Shown: positions 43,146 through 51,733 of the stretch, in pieces
How the letters are laid out: each line of letters begins with the position of its first letter
Numbering within the stretch: the stretch's first letter is position 1
Source of the DNA: G965216695 sp965216695
GTDB lineage: Bacteria > Pseudomonadota > Gammaproteobacteria > Pseudomonadales > Azotimanducaceae
Direction: 5' to 3'
NCBI GenBank assembly: GCA_965216695.1
Contig: OZ244212.1
Coordinates: 4,340,001 to 4,404,000 of the forward strand
DNA length: 64,000 nucleotides
Program-made: the position numbers and the translations under genes
The notes under the pieces: generated by a model
Databases searched by the model: none
Told to the model about the DNA's origin: nothing
What the model saw: only the letters and a program-made list of their open reading frames with translations

Positions 43146-44344
43146 GAGGGCCGCTCGACGGCATCAGGGTGGCGGATTTCACGACGATGGTTTCGGGCCC
43201 GGTTGCCGCGCGGATGCTTGCCGATCAGGGCGCGGAGGTGATTAAAGTGGAATCGCCGGCGGGCGACGAGATGCGCAAAATCGGCAATCGTCGAAACGGG
43301 GTACCCGCTGGATTTTTCTCCTGCAACCGGGGTAAACGTGGATTGTGCGTTGACCTGAAATCGCCCCGCGGCAAGGACGTGCTATGGCGATTGTTAGAGA
43401 CGTGCGATGTGCTGCTGCAGAACTTCCGTCCGGGTGCGATGGATCGGTTGGGTTTCGGTGCCGACGACGTTCTGCGTCGCCTTCCCCGCATGTTGTACGT
43501 CTCGATCAGTGGGTTTGGAACCGCTGGACCGTACGCGCATCAACGGGTTTACGATCCGGTTATCCAGGCGCTTTCCGGCGCGACGGACATTCAGGCCGAT
43601 CGTGAGACCGGTCGCCCGAAGATGTTCCGAATCATCATCGCAGACAAAGTGACGGCGCTTACGGCAGCTCAGGCGGTGACCGCGGGCTTGCTCGCTCGGG
43701 AGCGGGGCGCGCCAGGTCAGCACATCGAATTGGCGATGCTCGACGCGATGATTGCGTTCTTCTGGCCCGAGGGCATGTCGGGTATTACGTTTGTTGGCGA
43801 TGAGATCGACGTCACCAAGTACCAGGGAACAATGGATCTGATCTATCAGACCGAAGACGGATACATTACCGCTGGCGCGATCAGCGACGCAGAGTGGCGC
43901 GGTATGTGCAGCGCGTTGAACAAACCGGACTGGGCGGAGGATGAGCGGTTTTCGACGACGGCGGCGCGATTCCGTAATGCGGGGATACGCAAGGAGATGA
44001 CGGCCGCAGAGATCCGCCAGTGGCGTTCGGACGCCATACTGCGACGCCTGGACAACGAGGGCGTGCCGTCAGCACCGCTGCTGACGCGGTTGGATTTGCT
44101 CGATCACGAACAGATCCGTACCAACGACATCATTGGCGTGTACGAGTTTGAAGGTCACGGTAAGATTCGTCAGGCGCGCCCGCCCGCGAGTTTTTCGTCG
44201 ACACCGGCCGATGTCGTTGCGCCCGCACCGCGCCTGGGTGAACACAACAGCGAGATTCTCGCCGAACTCGGCTTTGCCGAGCGCGAAATTACGCAGATGA
44301 AGACCGATTCGGTGGTCGTCGAGCCGTCAGCGGGGGCGGATTAA
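43142..44344 (+). CDS. CaiB/BaiF family (class III) CoA-transferase, paralogue 2
   Basis: 400 residues. LDGIRVADFTTMVSGPVAARM, GAEVIKVESPAGDEMRKIG and NRGKRGLCVDLKSPRG are the class III CoA-transferase motifs; the catalytic Asp is expected in IIADKVTALTAAQAV. It is coupled to the dimethylformamidase-like gene by a 4-bp overlap. The last 18 bp overlap the convergent TesB gene. It transfers CoA between acids, and the donor is probably a common acyl-CoA such as succinyl- or acetyl-CoA; the acceptor is unknown. The paralogue at 8279-9463 is in a different operon. Confidence 0.92.
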   Translation: MRGPLDGIRVADFTTMVSGPVAARMLADQGAEVIKVESPAGDEMRKIGNRRNGVPAGFFSCNRGKRGLCVDLKSPRGKDVLWRLLETCDVLLQNFRPGAMDRLGFGADDVLRRLPRMLYVSISGFGTAGPYAHQRVYDPVIQALSGATDIQADRETGRPKMFRIIIADKVTALTAAQAVTAGLLARERGAPGQHIELAMLDAMIAFFWPEGMSGITFVGDEIDVTKYQGTMDLIYQTEDGYITAGAISDAEWRGMCSALNKPDWAEDERFSTTAARFRNAGIRKEMTAAEIRQWRSDAILRRLDNEGVPSAPLLTRLDLLDHEQIRTNDIIGVYEFEGHGKIRQARPPASFSSTPADVVAPAPRLGEHNSEILAELGFAEREITQMKTDSVVVEPSAGAD

Positions 44345-45148
44345 CCCTTCCTGTGCGGTGGATGCGACGAGTTCACCGGTTTCTGTAAAGATCGATCCTC
44401 GGGTGAGTCCGCGTGCACCGCCGGCGGTTGGACTGTCCAGTACGTACAGCAACCAACGGTCCACGCGTGCAGGGCGGTGCAACCAGATCGCATGATCCAG
44501 GCTCGCGACCTGCATCGTTGCACGGTCGAAGCGTCCGCGGTGCGGCAGGCGCGCGGTAGACAGCAGAGCATTGTCGGATTCGTACACCAGCAGGCACGCG
44601 TGCAGCAGAGGGTCGTCGGCGATGCGGCGCAATGCCTTGAACCACACATGCTGTCTTGCCGGGTGTGGTCGTTCGAGTTTCAGCGCCTTGTGTTCCTCGC
44701 GCCACGCAATGAACGGTCGGTTTCGCAGCGCTCGGGGGATACGAGCGTCGTCTGGTGGGTGCAACTTCGGCATGGTTTCCTGATGCGCATACCCGGACTC
44801 CGCGACGTGCAGCGATACATCCATTGTGAACAGCGTTTCGCCGTGCTGAATGACCTCTACGCGGCGCGTGCTGAACGAACGTCCGTCGCGCAGGTCGTGC
44901 ACCCGGACCACGGCCGGCACGTCGGGATCTCCGGGACGCAGGAAATAGCCGTGCAGGGAATGTGGCCGACGATCTTCCGGAACCGTGCGGGTAGCGGCCA
45001 TCAGGGCCTGCGCCATGATCTGGCCGCCGTAGAGCCGGCCTGTGCGGCCTTTCGGGTGGTACGCACGGAAGACCCGCTGATCGATCTGCTCGAGGTCGAG
45101 CAGATCGATCAACTCGTCAAGCGGGTTGGGAACGAAACTGCGATTCAC
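44327..45148 (-). CDS. tesB: Acyl-CoA thioesterase II (TesB family), paralogue 2
   Basis: 273 residues from a GTG at 45148; the open frame goes back to 45211 but overlaps the MaoC gene end. YGGQIMAQALMAATRTVPEDRRPHSLHGYFLRPGD is the TesB N-terminal hotdog, and SLDHAIWLHRPARVDRWLLYVLDSPTAGGARG with the terminal ASTAQEG supplies the Asp, Ser/Thr and Gln of the active site. It hydrolyses acyl-CoA. It is the last gene of the PHP/MaoC/MaoC/TesB operon. Weak ribosome site, so translation may depend on coupling to the MaoC gene, whose stop lies 7 bp upstream. Confidence 0.9.
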   Translation of the reverse strand: MNRSFVPNPLDELIDLLDLEQIDQRVFRAYHPKGRTGRLYGGQIMAQALMAATRTVPEDRRPHSLHGYFLRPGDPDVPAVVRVHDLRDGRSFSTRRVEVIQHGETLFTMDVSLHVAESGYAHQETMPKLHPPDDARIPRALRNRPFIAWREEHKALKLERPHPARQHVWFKALRRIADDPLLHACLLVYESDNALLSTARLPHRGRFDRATMQVASLDHAIWLHRPARVDRWLLYVLDSPTAGGARGLTRGSIFTETGELVASTAQEGLIRPR

Positions 45149-45155
45149 TCGTGGG

Positions 45156-45572
45156 TCAGCCCGCGGGTAGCCGTACCTTGGCGGTACCGAACACGCGTGT
45201 TTCGCCCGCATCGTTAACGACGGTCAGATCGATCTCGACGAGATGCTCGTCTTCGACGATATCCGTTACAACGCCGCTGATTGCGTAACGTTCGTCCACG
45301 ATGACCGGAGCGCGAAACACGGTATCGACGTGTTCAATCACGGCGCTCGGCGCCCAGCGGTGAATCATTGCCGCCAGAAACCCCTGGCTCATGATGCCCG
45401 GCACCAGTGCTCCGGGGAGGCCTTCTGCTCGCGCCGCTTCGTGGTCGGTGAATCGCGGCCCGTTCCACCCCGCTGCGATGGCGAACCGGCGTACATTGTC
45501 GAGACTCGTATCGGGCTCGAACACCGGTAGTTCCACGCCGAACTCGACATCTGCGATGTGGTCGATCGTCAT
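45156..45572 (-). CDS. MaoC-like hydratase
   Basis: 138 residues in a single hotdog. DHEAARAEGLPGALVPGIMSQGFLAAMIHRW is a MaoC hydratase core in which the family D..A...G....V.G...L/H pattern is largely kept, with the catalytic Asp followed by E rather than H. It probably pairs with the MaoC-N protein encoded just upstream to form an (R)-specific hydratase, as in HTD2 or HadAB-like heterodimers. Overlaps the upstream gene by 4 bp. Acyl-CoA or acyl-carrier-protein enoyl substrates are likely; the chain length is unknown. Confidence 0.85.
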   Translation of the reverse strand: MTIDHIADVEFGVELPVFEPDTSLDNVRRFAIAAGWNGPRFTDHEAARAEGLPGALVPGIMSQGFLAAMIHRWAPSAVIEHVDTVFRAPVIVDERYAISGVVTDIVEDEHLVEIDLTVVNDAGETRVFGTAKVRLPAG

Positions 45573-46027
45573 GATCCGGGTCGCTCGCGTATCACGATGC
45601 TGGTGTCTGCCGTCGCTACCTCGCGGTTCTGCGGGTCCAGCACGTGCATGCGCACCACAAAGAACACCATCCGCCCGGAGCGACCGGTTTTGGTGTACAC
45701 ATCGTGCAGTTCGGTCTCTCCCGTGAGGTCGACGTTGGGCCGTAGCGGTGCCAACGACGCGACGGCTTTGCCGGCGTCCATCCCCAGGCCGCGAATTTTT
45801 GGAAAGTCTTCCGGCAGGCGACGTCCCGGGTGAAAACTCGACGCGAACGTCGGGGGCGCCTGAAACTCCGGATCATCGGGATCGGTGTACTTCGAGGCGG
45901 TCTCGCCGCAGGCGCGCGCGAAATCGGCGATCTCGGACGCGGTGACCCTGAAACGCTTGGTGTCGAAAATTTTGCCGACAAATTGCCGGCGCAGTGCATC
46001 GACGTCGAGTGGGGCGTCGTCTGTCAT
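45569..46027 (-). CDS. MaoC-N (FAS1-like) dehydratase domain protein
   Basis: 152 residues, matching the N-terminal hotdog of MaoC_dehydrat_N proteins. FRVTASEIADFARACGETASKYTDPDD is the start of the hotdog, then QAPPTFASSF, and GRMVFFVVRMHVLDPQNREVATADTSIVI is the C-terminal strand region. The two-chain (R)-enoyl hydratase is built from this protein and the MaoC subunit encoded next, so the active site is probably shared. It overlaps the PHP gene by 4 bp. Together these genes act on a beta-oxidation or polyhydroxyalkanoate-like intermediate. Confidence 0.82.
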   Translation of the reverse strand: MTDDAPLDVDALRRQFVGKIFDTKRFRVTASEIADFARACGETASKYTDPDDPEFQAPPTFASSFHPGRRLPEDFPKIRGLGMDAGKAVASLAPLRPNVDLTGETELHDVYTKTGRSGRMVFFVVRMHVLDPQNREVATADTSIVIRERPGS

Positions 46028-46668
46028 CCTTCTGCATCTCCCTGATCGGGTCGAATGGCTTCGAAGTTACCGCCGCGCAAGGCTTCCACCAGTTCGTCTT
46101 CAGAGCGTACCGGTCCTGAGAATCGTGTGGCACAACGCCCGATATGGCTAACGATGTGGGCGTCGGAGCCGCCAATACCGAGATAGCCCTGTGCATCCGC
46201 CAATGCCTGCGCCCGCGTGTCTTCGTCGCCCCGGCTGCCCCCATTGAGTACTTCCACGATACGCACGCCATCGGGTACGCCGAGGGAATCCACGTGCGCG
46301 CACATGCCGACGCGGGTGCGCCCGGGATGGCAGGGCGCTGCAACCGCGCCGTGGAGTTCGCACGCCAACAGCACGTCCCCGAGCGCGAGATCGATCCGGG
46401 TAAAATCGAACGCACGGGTTAGGGCGGGCGTAACCCCGTACACGAGAACGTGACCGTATTCGGTTTCGACCTCACTCGCTTTCAGGATCGTCAGACCGAA
46501 CTCCGCGGCGAGTTCCCCGTAATCGGAATCTGTATCAAACTGCCTGTGTTCCGTTAGCACGAACCCGTCCAGCGGAATGGATTTGGCGCGAATCCACTGG
46601 CAGTAGTTCTGCACTTTGGCGCGACCGTCGTCGGATTTGATCGAGTGGGTGTGCAGGTCGATGATCAC
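46024..46668 (-). CDS. PHP-domain metallophosphoesterase-like protein
   Basis: 214 residues. DLHTHSIKSDDGRA is the N-terminal PHP metal motif (His-x-His), VLTEHRQFD supplies a second site (usually TDH, here TEH), and GAVAAPCHPGRT and GGSDAHIVSHIGR complete the trinuclear metal site. PHP enzymes are phosphoesterases or nucleotide hydrolases. The neighbouring MaoC and TesB genes are acyl-CoA enzymes, an unusual partner set. It overlaps the MaoC-N gene by 4 bp and its start is 24 bp from the divergent DUF1570 gene start. Confidence 0.82.
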   Translation of the reverse strand: MIIDLHTHSIKSDDGRAKVQNYCQWIRAKSIPLDGFVLTEHRQFDTDSDYGELAAEFGLTILKASEVETEYGHVLVYGVTPALTRAFDFTRIDLALGDVLLACELHGAVAAPCHPGRTRVGMCAHVDSLGVPDGVRIVEVLNGGSRGDEDTRAQALADAQGYLGIGGSDAHIVSHIGRCATRFSGPVRSEDELVEALRGGNFEAIRPDQGDAEG

Positions 46669-46692
46669 TATGTTGCGGTTCCGGATGTGTTG

Positions 46693-48318
46693 ATGGCTCG
46701 TCTACGCAGCCTGTTGCCGGTTTCGGCGGGTGCGCGCTGGGTGCGTCACGCCAATGACGCGCCAAACCGCCCATCTTACCATCGCGCGGGGTCCTTGCGC
46801 GCGTGGTGGGCAGTGCTGTTTGTCGGGCTCCTGTGTTCGTTGCTGGGTCAGGCGACCGCTGCGGCGCACAGCGGCTCAACCTGGCGCACAACCCAGGGCG
46901 ACCACTTTTCGATGGCGACGGACTTCGGCGCTAACGACGCGGATGCGCTGTTCGATGAGCTGGAGCGATTCCGAATCGCGCTGCTAACGCTGGCAGACTT
47001 GCCGGCCGTTGAGGAGCCGCCGTTGAAAGTGGTGGTGCTGAAGGACAAGGAGGCCTTCGAGGCGCTCACGGAAAGTACGCTTTTTGCGGGGTTCATGCAG
47101 CCATCGTTGACGGAGTCGCTGATTGTTGTCAGCGGCCGCGGGCGCAACCTCGAACCCAACCTGTTTCACGAATACGCGCACTTTTTCCTACGAACGTACG
47201 TACCCAATGGCATGCCGCTCTGGCTCGAGGAGGGGCTCGCGAATCTGGTTTCAACCGTCCGCTTCAAACACCGTCGTGCTGAGTTCGGAGACATGCCGTT
47301 GCAGCGGCTGCGAATCCAGCACCACGAACGCCGCTTCGAATACGACGACGTGCTCAGATTGCGCAACGTCGCGGAGCTGGACCGCCGCCAGGTGCAAGGT
47401 TTCTACGGAAAATCCTGGGTGCTGGCCCATCGGCTGGTGTTCGGTGAGTTCCGCGGCAACGTGTCGAGCGTGCTCGATATTCGCAGTTCGAACGAACTCG
47501 GTGCGCACGCCGAACGGATCATTCCGCGCCTGGGTCGTTATCTCGACCGAGGGCGGTGGAGCGGCGTGGCCGTACAACTGCCGAGGCGCGAACATCACAA
47601 CCGTGATTGGACGCTGCTTGATTGGCGACAGCGCAACCTGCTGCTGGCTGGAGCGCTGCTGGAGCGCAGTCCGGAATCGGCACTAGCGCTGACGGACGCT
47701 CCCGCACCGCACGGCGTGGAAGAGCCAATGTCCAAAGCAACGGCGCTGCGCCGGCACGTCGTGCGTGCGCGGGCCTGGTTCGAACTGTCCGATCGCGACG
47801 CCGCGTTGCGGGACATTCGCGCCGCCTTGTCGCTCGACCCGCAGCACCCGGACGCTAACCTTGAAATGGCAAATCAACGGGTGGCCGTGTGCATGAGCAA
47901 CCCTTCAATGATGTGCGACGAGGCGTGGCGTGACGCCGAGCGCCGGTACCGCTGGATTTTGGCCAATGATGCGACGCGACTCGATGCTGCGTTCGGACTG
48001 GCGGTCGCGTATCTCTTTTCCGGGCAGCCCGACAACGCAATCAACTATCTCCGCGTGGTTCACCGGACCGCGCCCTGGTCCAGCCGGGTTAACTTCTATC
48101 TGGGCGAAGCCTACCGTCTGGTCGGCGATTCGCGGGCACGGACCCATCTGGAAGATGCGCGCCGGTGGGCAACGCAGAAGATGTGGACCCGCCGCGCCGA
48201 CCTCGCGCTGGCGGCGCTGGATGCCCGGCGTGACCGTCCTGCAGGGGTCCCTGCACCTGCAGGGGTCCCTGCACCTACAGGGGTCCCTGCATCCGCAGGG
48301 GGCACAGAAACCGAGTAG
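46693..48318 (+). CDS. DUF1570-type peptidase with TPR-like tail
   Basis: 541 residues from ATG 46693; an in-frame start at 46645 is inside the PHP gene and less likely. A membrane segment (AWWAVLFVGLLCSLLGQATAAA) near residue 36 serves as a signal or anchor. HEYAHFFLR is a zinc-peptidase HExxH motif (HEYAH) followed by LWLEEGLANLV with the third ligand Glu, the DUF1570 pattern. Helical repeat-like segments with Ala-rich sequence continue to the end (TPR-like). The C-terminus has three tandem repeats encoding AGVPAP (48241-48294). Confidence 0.75.
   Translation: MARLRSLLPVSAGARWVRHANDAPNRPSYHRAGSLRAWWAVLFVGLLCSLLGQATAAAHSGSTWRTTQGDHFSMATDFGANDADALFDELERFRIALLTLADLPAVEEPPLKVVVLKDKEAFEALTESTLFAGFMQPSLTESLIVVSGRGRNLEPNLFHEYAHFFLRTYVPNGMPLWLEEGLANLVSTVRFKHRRAEFGDMPLQRLRIQHHERRFEYDDVLRLRNVAELDRRQVQGFYGKSWVLAHRLVFGEFRGNVSSVLDIRSSNELGAHAERIIPRLGRYLDRGRWSGVAVQLPRREHHNRDWTLLDWRQRNLLLAGALLERSPESALALTDAPAPHGVEEPMSKATALRRHVVRARAWFELSDRDAALRDIRAALSLDPQHPDANLEMANQRVAVCMSNPSMMCDEAWRDAERRYRWILANDATRLDAAFGLAVAYLFSGQPDNAINYLRVVHRTAPWSSRVNFYLGEAYRLVGDSRARTHLEDARRWATQKMWTRRADLALAALDARRDRPAGVPAPAGVPAPTGVPASAGGTETE
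48241..48302 (+). repeat. In-frame 18-bp tandem repeats in the DUF1570 gene
   Basis: Units gcaggggtccctgcacct at 48241-48258 and 48259-48276 are identical. The third copy at 48277-48294 has changes at its first base and near its end, and a partial fourth begins at 48295. Each unit contains the inverted pair TGCAGGG/CCCTGCA around a 2-bp centre, so it can form a hairpin. In frame it encodes GVPAPA/GVPAPT/GVPASA, a flexible proline-rich tail. Repeat number may vary by slippage. Confidence 0.8.
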
Positions 48319-48416
48319 AGGGTGGAGCCTCGGCGTCCGCCGATCGATTGCGGAGTACCCGCGCTGGAATCGAGGCGGTAGACTAGAGCGCATCAAATGA
48401 TTTCCACGGAGGACGC

Positions 48417-49301
48417 ATGCCCAGCGCAGAACACGAGGCACTGGTTGCCGCACTGGCGGATAATCCCGTTCAAGCGGAGTCTATCGATGAACAGCGCGCC
48501 AACTACGACGCCATGCTGGGAGCGATGACACTCGCGGACGACGTGAGCGTCGAACCGGCGCGCATCGATGGCCTAGCGGCCGACTGGGTCAGCGTTGACA
48601 CGTCGGCTTCGGATCGCGCGGTGCTGTATCTGCACGGCGGGGGGTATGTGATCGGATCCAACGTCGCGTACCGCGAGTTTGGCAGCCGGATGGCGCGCGC
48701 AACAGGCGCGCGAGTGCTCGTGCTGCACTATCGGCTTGCGCCTGAGAATCCGTTCCCGGCGGCACTGGACGATGCGACCCGCGCCTACCAGTGGCTGCTG
48801 GAGCAGGGTATCGCTGCAAATCGTACCCTGATCGCCGGCGATTCCGCGGGCGGGGGCTTAACGTTGGCGACGCTCGTCAATATTCGGGAAAAAGGTCTCG
48901 CGATGCCGGCCGGCGGCGTGTGTCTGTCGCCTTGGGCAGATCTCGCGCACACCGGGGATTCGACAGCCGAGGGCGCCGTTGACGACCCGTTGATGGCGCT
49001 CGAGGGGCTGGAAGCGATGGCATCGAGCTACGCGGGTAGCGACGTAAGCAATCCGCTGGTATCGCCGTTGTATGCAGACCTTTCCGGCTTGCCGCCGCTT
49101 TCGATTCTGGCGGGTGGCCGAGAGCTGCTGCGCGACGATGCTCGACGGCTGGTCGAAAAGGCTCGCGACGCGGGTGTGGACGTCGATCACTTCGAGGGAG
49201 ACGGGCTCATTCATGTGTGGCCGGTTCTCGCGCCGACCGCTCCGGAGTCGATCGCGGCACTCGAACGTATCAGCGCCTTTGCGTCGTCGCGATTTGCCTG
49301 A
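48417..49301 (+). CDS. Alpha/beta hydrolase, HSL/family IV esterase
   Basis: 294 residues. LYLHGGGYVIGSN has the oxyanion-hole HGGG motif, AGDSAGGGLTLA the GDSAG nucleophile elbow, and LAGGRELLRDDARRL plus DGLIHVW the Asp and His of the triad. This is a second member of the same family as the gene at 5723. Likely substrates are short-chain esters or lactones. It starts 98 bp after the DUF1570 gene and is separated by 56 bp from the downstream acyl-CoA-dehydrogenase-like monooxygenase. Confidence 0.9.
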   Translation: MPSAEHEALVAALADNPVQAESIDEQRANYDAMLGAMTLADDVSVEPARIDGLAADWVSVDTSASDRAVLYLHGGGYVIGSNVAYREFGSRMARATGARVLVLHYRLAPENPFPAALDDATRAYQWLLEQGIAANRTLIAGDSAGGGLTLATLVNIREKGLAMPAGGVCLSPWADLAHTGDSTAEGAVDDPLMALEGLEAMASSYAGSDVSNPLVSPLYADLSGLPPLSILAGGRELLRDDARRLVEKARDAGVDVDHFEGDGLIHVWPVLAPTAPESIAALERISAFASSRFA

Positions 49302-49357
49302 ACGTTCGGTGGTCGCAGTGCCCAAGAAACCATTCCATACCGCGGGAGCCAAAACAA

Positions 49358-50590
49358 ATGTCTGAAGCCGTAGCCAGATCCACCGAAACAACCCGTGACG
49401 CGCTGCTTGCGCGTGTTGCCTCGCTGAGGGACGCCATCGCGGAAGGCGGCGATGAAGCACAGCGCATCCGTAGATTGCCCAAGGAGACCGCCGATATTCT
49501 GATCGATGCGGGCCTTTATCGATTTGCGCTGCCCGAAGAGCTGGGCGGGGAAAACGCGTCGATCTGCGAGACGATCGAGGTGTTGGAAGCCGTTGCCGCC
49601 ATCGACGGCTCCGTTGCCTGGAACGTGATGATCGGTTCCGAAATCAATGCGATGGCCGCCGGCGGTATGGCGCCGGATATTGCGAAGAAGGTTTACGTGG
49701 ACGACCCGGCCGTAATCATGTGTGGTGGCGGCGGTCCCGGTACCCAGCCGTCTCGCGCCGAGCGGCAAGCGGATGGCAGCTACAGGGTCTGGGGCCAGTC
49801 GACGTTCATGAGCGGTTGCAACAACGCCAAGTGGTGTTTCATGGCCGCGCCGATCGTCGAAAACGGCGATGTCGTGATGGACGAAAACGGCATGCCGAAA
49901 GTGAAGATGTGGTTCATGGGCCGAGATCAGTGGGAGATCAAAGACACTTGGAATATGGCGGGTCTCCGTGGATCCGGCAGCAATGACGTGTTTGCCAACG
50001 GCGCCCTGGTGCCGGCCGAGCACGTCGATGTGGAACTCGTGTCGCTGCCGGCACACTACCCGAATCCGACCTACCGGGTCCCCGTGCCGTTGCGGCTTTC
50101 ATACAACAAAGCTGCGGTCGCGTTGGGCGTGGCCCGAGGCGCACTCGACATGTTTGCGGACTTGGCGCAAAACAAGGTGCCGTTGCTTTCATCGAGCACG
50201 CTGAAAGACCGGCCGATTGCGCAGCACCGGATGGGCGAGGCCGAAGCCAACCTGCGCTCCGTGCGCGCGTTTCTGATGGAAACGATGCGCGCGGTGGAGG
50301 ACGAGTTGAACGCGGGTTTGCCCACGCCGTCGCCGGAAGCGACCAAACTCGGTCGCCTGGCCTGTACGCATGTGGCCAATGTAGCGATGCAGGTAGTAGA
50401 CAGCGTTCACAACACCGCCGGCACCAGCGCGCTGCGTATGGACCACCCGCTTGAGCGCAAAGTACGCGACGCCAAGGGGTGCGCGACGCACCGATGGGTG
50501 GCGCATCCGTTGTACCAGGAGATCGGCAAGTTCTTCCTTGGAGTGGAAGGGAGTCCCGAATTTCTCGGCACCGGAGACGCAGGAAGCTAG
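49358..50590 (+). CDS. Acyl-CoA-dehydrogenase-fold flavin monooxygenase (HsaA-like)
   Basis: 410 residues from ATG 49358; the longer frame from 49217 overlaps the esterase and is unlikely. The N-terminal helices and ALPEELGGENASICETIEVLEAVAAIDGSVAW belong to the acyl-CoA dehydrogenase family. WNMAGLRGSGSNDVFANGALVPAEHV is typical of the group that also includes two-component hydroxylases (HsaA, HpaB-like, DszC). The catalytic Glu of ordinary acyl-CoA dehydrogenases is not obvious, so I favour reduced-flavin-dependent oxygenation of a phenol or sulfur/alkyl substrate. A reductase partner is not nearby. The LLM gene follows 62 bp downstream. Confidence 0.75.
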   Translation: MSEAVARSTETTRDALLARVASLRDAIAEGGDEAQRIRRLPKETADILIDAGLYRFALPEELGGENASICETIEVLEAVAAIDGSVAWNVMIGSEINAMAAGGMAPDIAKKVYVDDPAVIMCGGGGPGTQPSRAERQADGSYRVWGQSTFMSGCNNAKWCFMAAPIVENGDVVMDENGMPKVKMWFMGRDQWEIKDTWNMAGLRGSGSNDVFANGALVPAEHVDVELVSLPAHYPNPTYRVPVPLRLSYNKAAVALGVARGALDMFADLAQNKVPLLSSSTLKDRPIAQHRMGEAEANLRSVRAFLMETMRAVEDELNAGLPTPSPEATKLGRLACTHVANVAMQVVDSVHNTAGTSALRMDHPLERKVRDAKGCATHRWVAHPLYQEIGKFFLGVEGSPEFLGTGDAGS

Positions 50591-50652
50591 ACCTGAGCAG
50601 AACACGATTTTGGGCCCGTAATCTGGGTGTTGGGCCGTAACCGGAGCGCTCC

Positions 50653-51726
50653 ATGGACATAGGAATCTGCGTCGCCTCGCACATCAACGACATCGGCTAT
50701 GTCGTGCGCGCCGAAGAACTCGGGTATTCGCACGCGTGGCTCGCGGACAGCCAGATGCTTTGGTCGGACTGCTATGCAACGCTCGCGTTGGCCGCGAGCC
50801 GAACGCACAGCATCCACCTGGGCACCGGTGTAGCCGTCTCCGGCACGCGCCCCGCGCCCGTCAACGCAGCGGGGATTGCAACGATCAACGCGCTGGCCCC
50901 TGGGCGGACGTTCTTCGGCATTGGCGCCGGCAACACCGCGATGCGCGTAATGGGATTGCCGCCGCAACGTCTGAAGGCGTTCGAGGAGTACCTGGCCACC
51001 ATCCGGCCGCTGCTTGCCGGTGGTGAGACGGAGCTGACCTACGGAGGCCGGACGTCGCACGTGCGCCACATCATGCCGGATAAGGGGTTTGTCAATTTCG
51101 AGGACCCAATCCCCATGTACGTTTCCGGGTTCGGTCCCCGGTCTCTCGCGCTCGCCGGCCAGTACGGTGACGGCGCAGTGCTGGCGCTCGCGGCCAATCC
51201 GGCGGCGATGCAGACGGTATGGCACCACCTGGGGGACGGCGCGGAACGCGCGGGAAGGGTCCTCGACCGCACGAGTTTCTACACCACGGCGCTAACGACA
51301 ATCGTGGTACTTGAGCCTGGCGAGGCGGTCGACTCGCCGCGCGTGAAGAGCCAGTGCGGTGCGATGGCTATGGCCGCTGTGCACTACCAGTACGACCAGT
51401 GGCGCAACTTCGGCCATCAACCGCCGAACTATCTGGCGGGGATCTGGGACGATTACCGGGCGGTGGTGGAATCGCATCCCGCCGATCGCCTACATCAACG
51501 AATCCATGCGGGCCACAACTGCTGGGTGATTCCGGAAGAGGAGCGGTTTCTAACGCCCGAGGTGCTCAGTAGCTCGAGCATCATTGGTACGCGCGATGAG
51601 GTCATCGAGACGCTTCACGGGCTCGCGGCGGCGGGTCTACATCAACTGATGATTCTTCCGAGTTTCGATACCCGCTTCGATGTGCTCGAGCAGGTTGGTC
51701 GCGAGATCCTGCCCAACGTCCCCTGA
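50653..51726 (+). CDS. LLM class F420-like oxidoreductase
   Basis: 357 residues, longer than the first LLM gene. MDIGICVASHINDIGYVVRAEELGYSHAWLADSQML is the N-terminal barrel strand. THSIHLGTGVAVSGTRPAPVNAAG and GRTFFGIGAGNTAMRVMGLPPQRLKAFEEYLATIRPLL are the flavin/F420-binding parts. The family includes methylene-tetrahydromethanopterin reductase relatives and bacterial monooxygenases. The substrate is unknown; it follows a flavin hydroxylase and an esterase on the same strand, so a shared route is likely. No clear F420 biosynthesis gene is in the window. Confidence 0.88.
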   Translation: MDIGICVASHINDIGYVVRAEELGYSHAWLADSQMLWSDCYATLALAASRTHSIHLGTGVAVSGTRPAPVNAAGIATINALAPGRTFFGIGAGNTAMRVMGLPPQRLKAFEEYLATIRPLLAGGETELTYGGRTSHVRHIMPDKGFVNFEDPIPMYVSGFGPRSLALAGQYGDGAVLALAANPAAMQTVWHHLGDGAERAGRVLDRTSFYTTALTTIVVLEPGEAVDSPRVKSQCGAMAMAAVHYQYDQWRNFGHQPPNYLAGIWDDYRAVVESHPADRLHQRIHAGHNCWVIPEEERFLTPEVLSSSSIIGTRDEVIETLHGLAAAGLHQLMILPSFDTRFDVLEQVGREILPNVP

Positions 51727-51733
51727 GGCTGGT

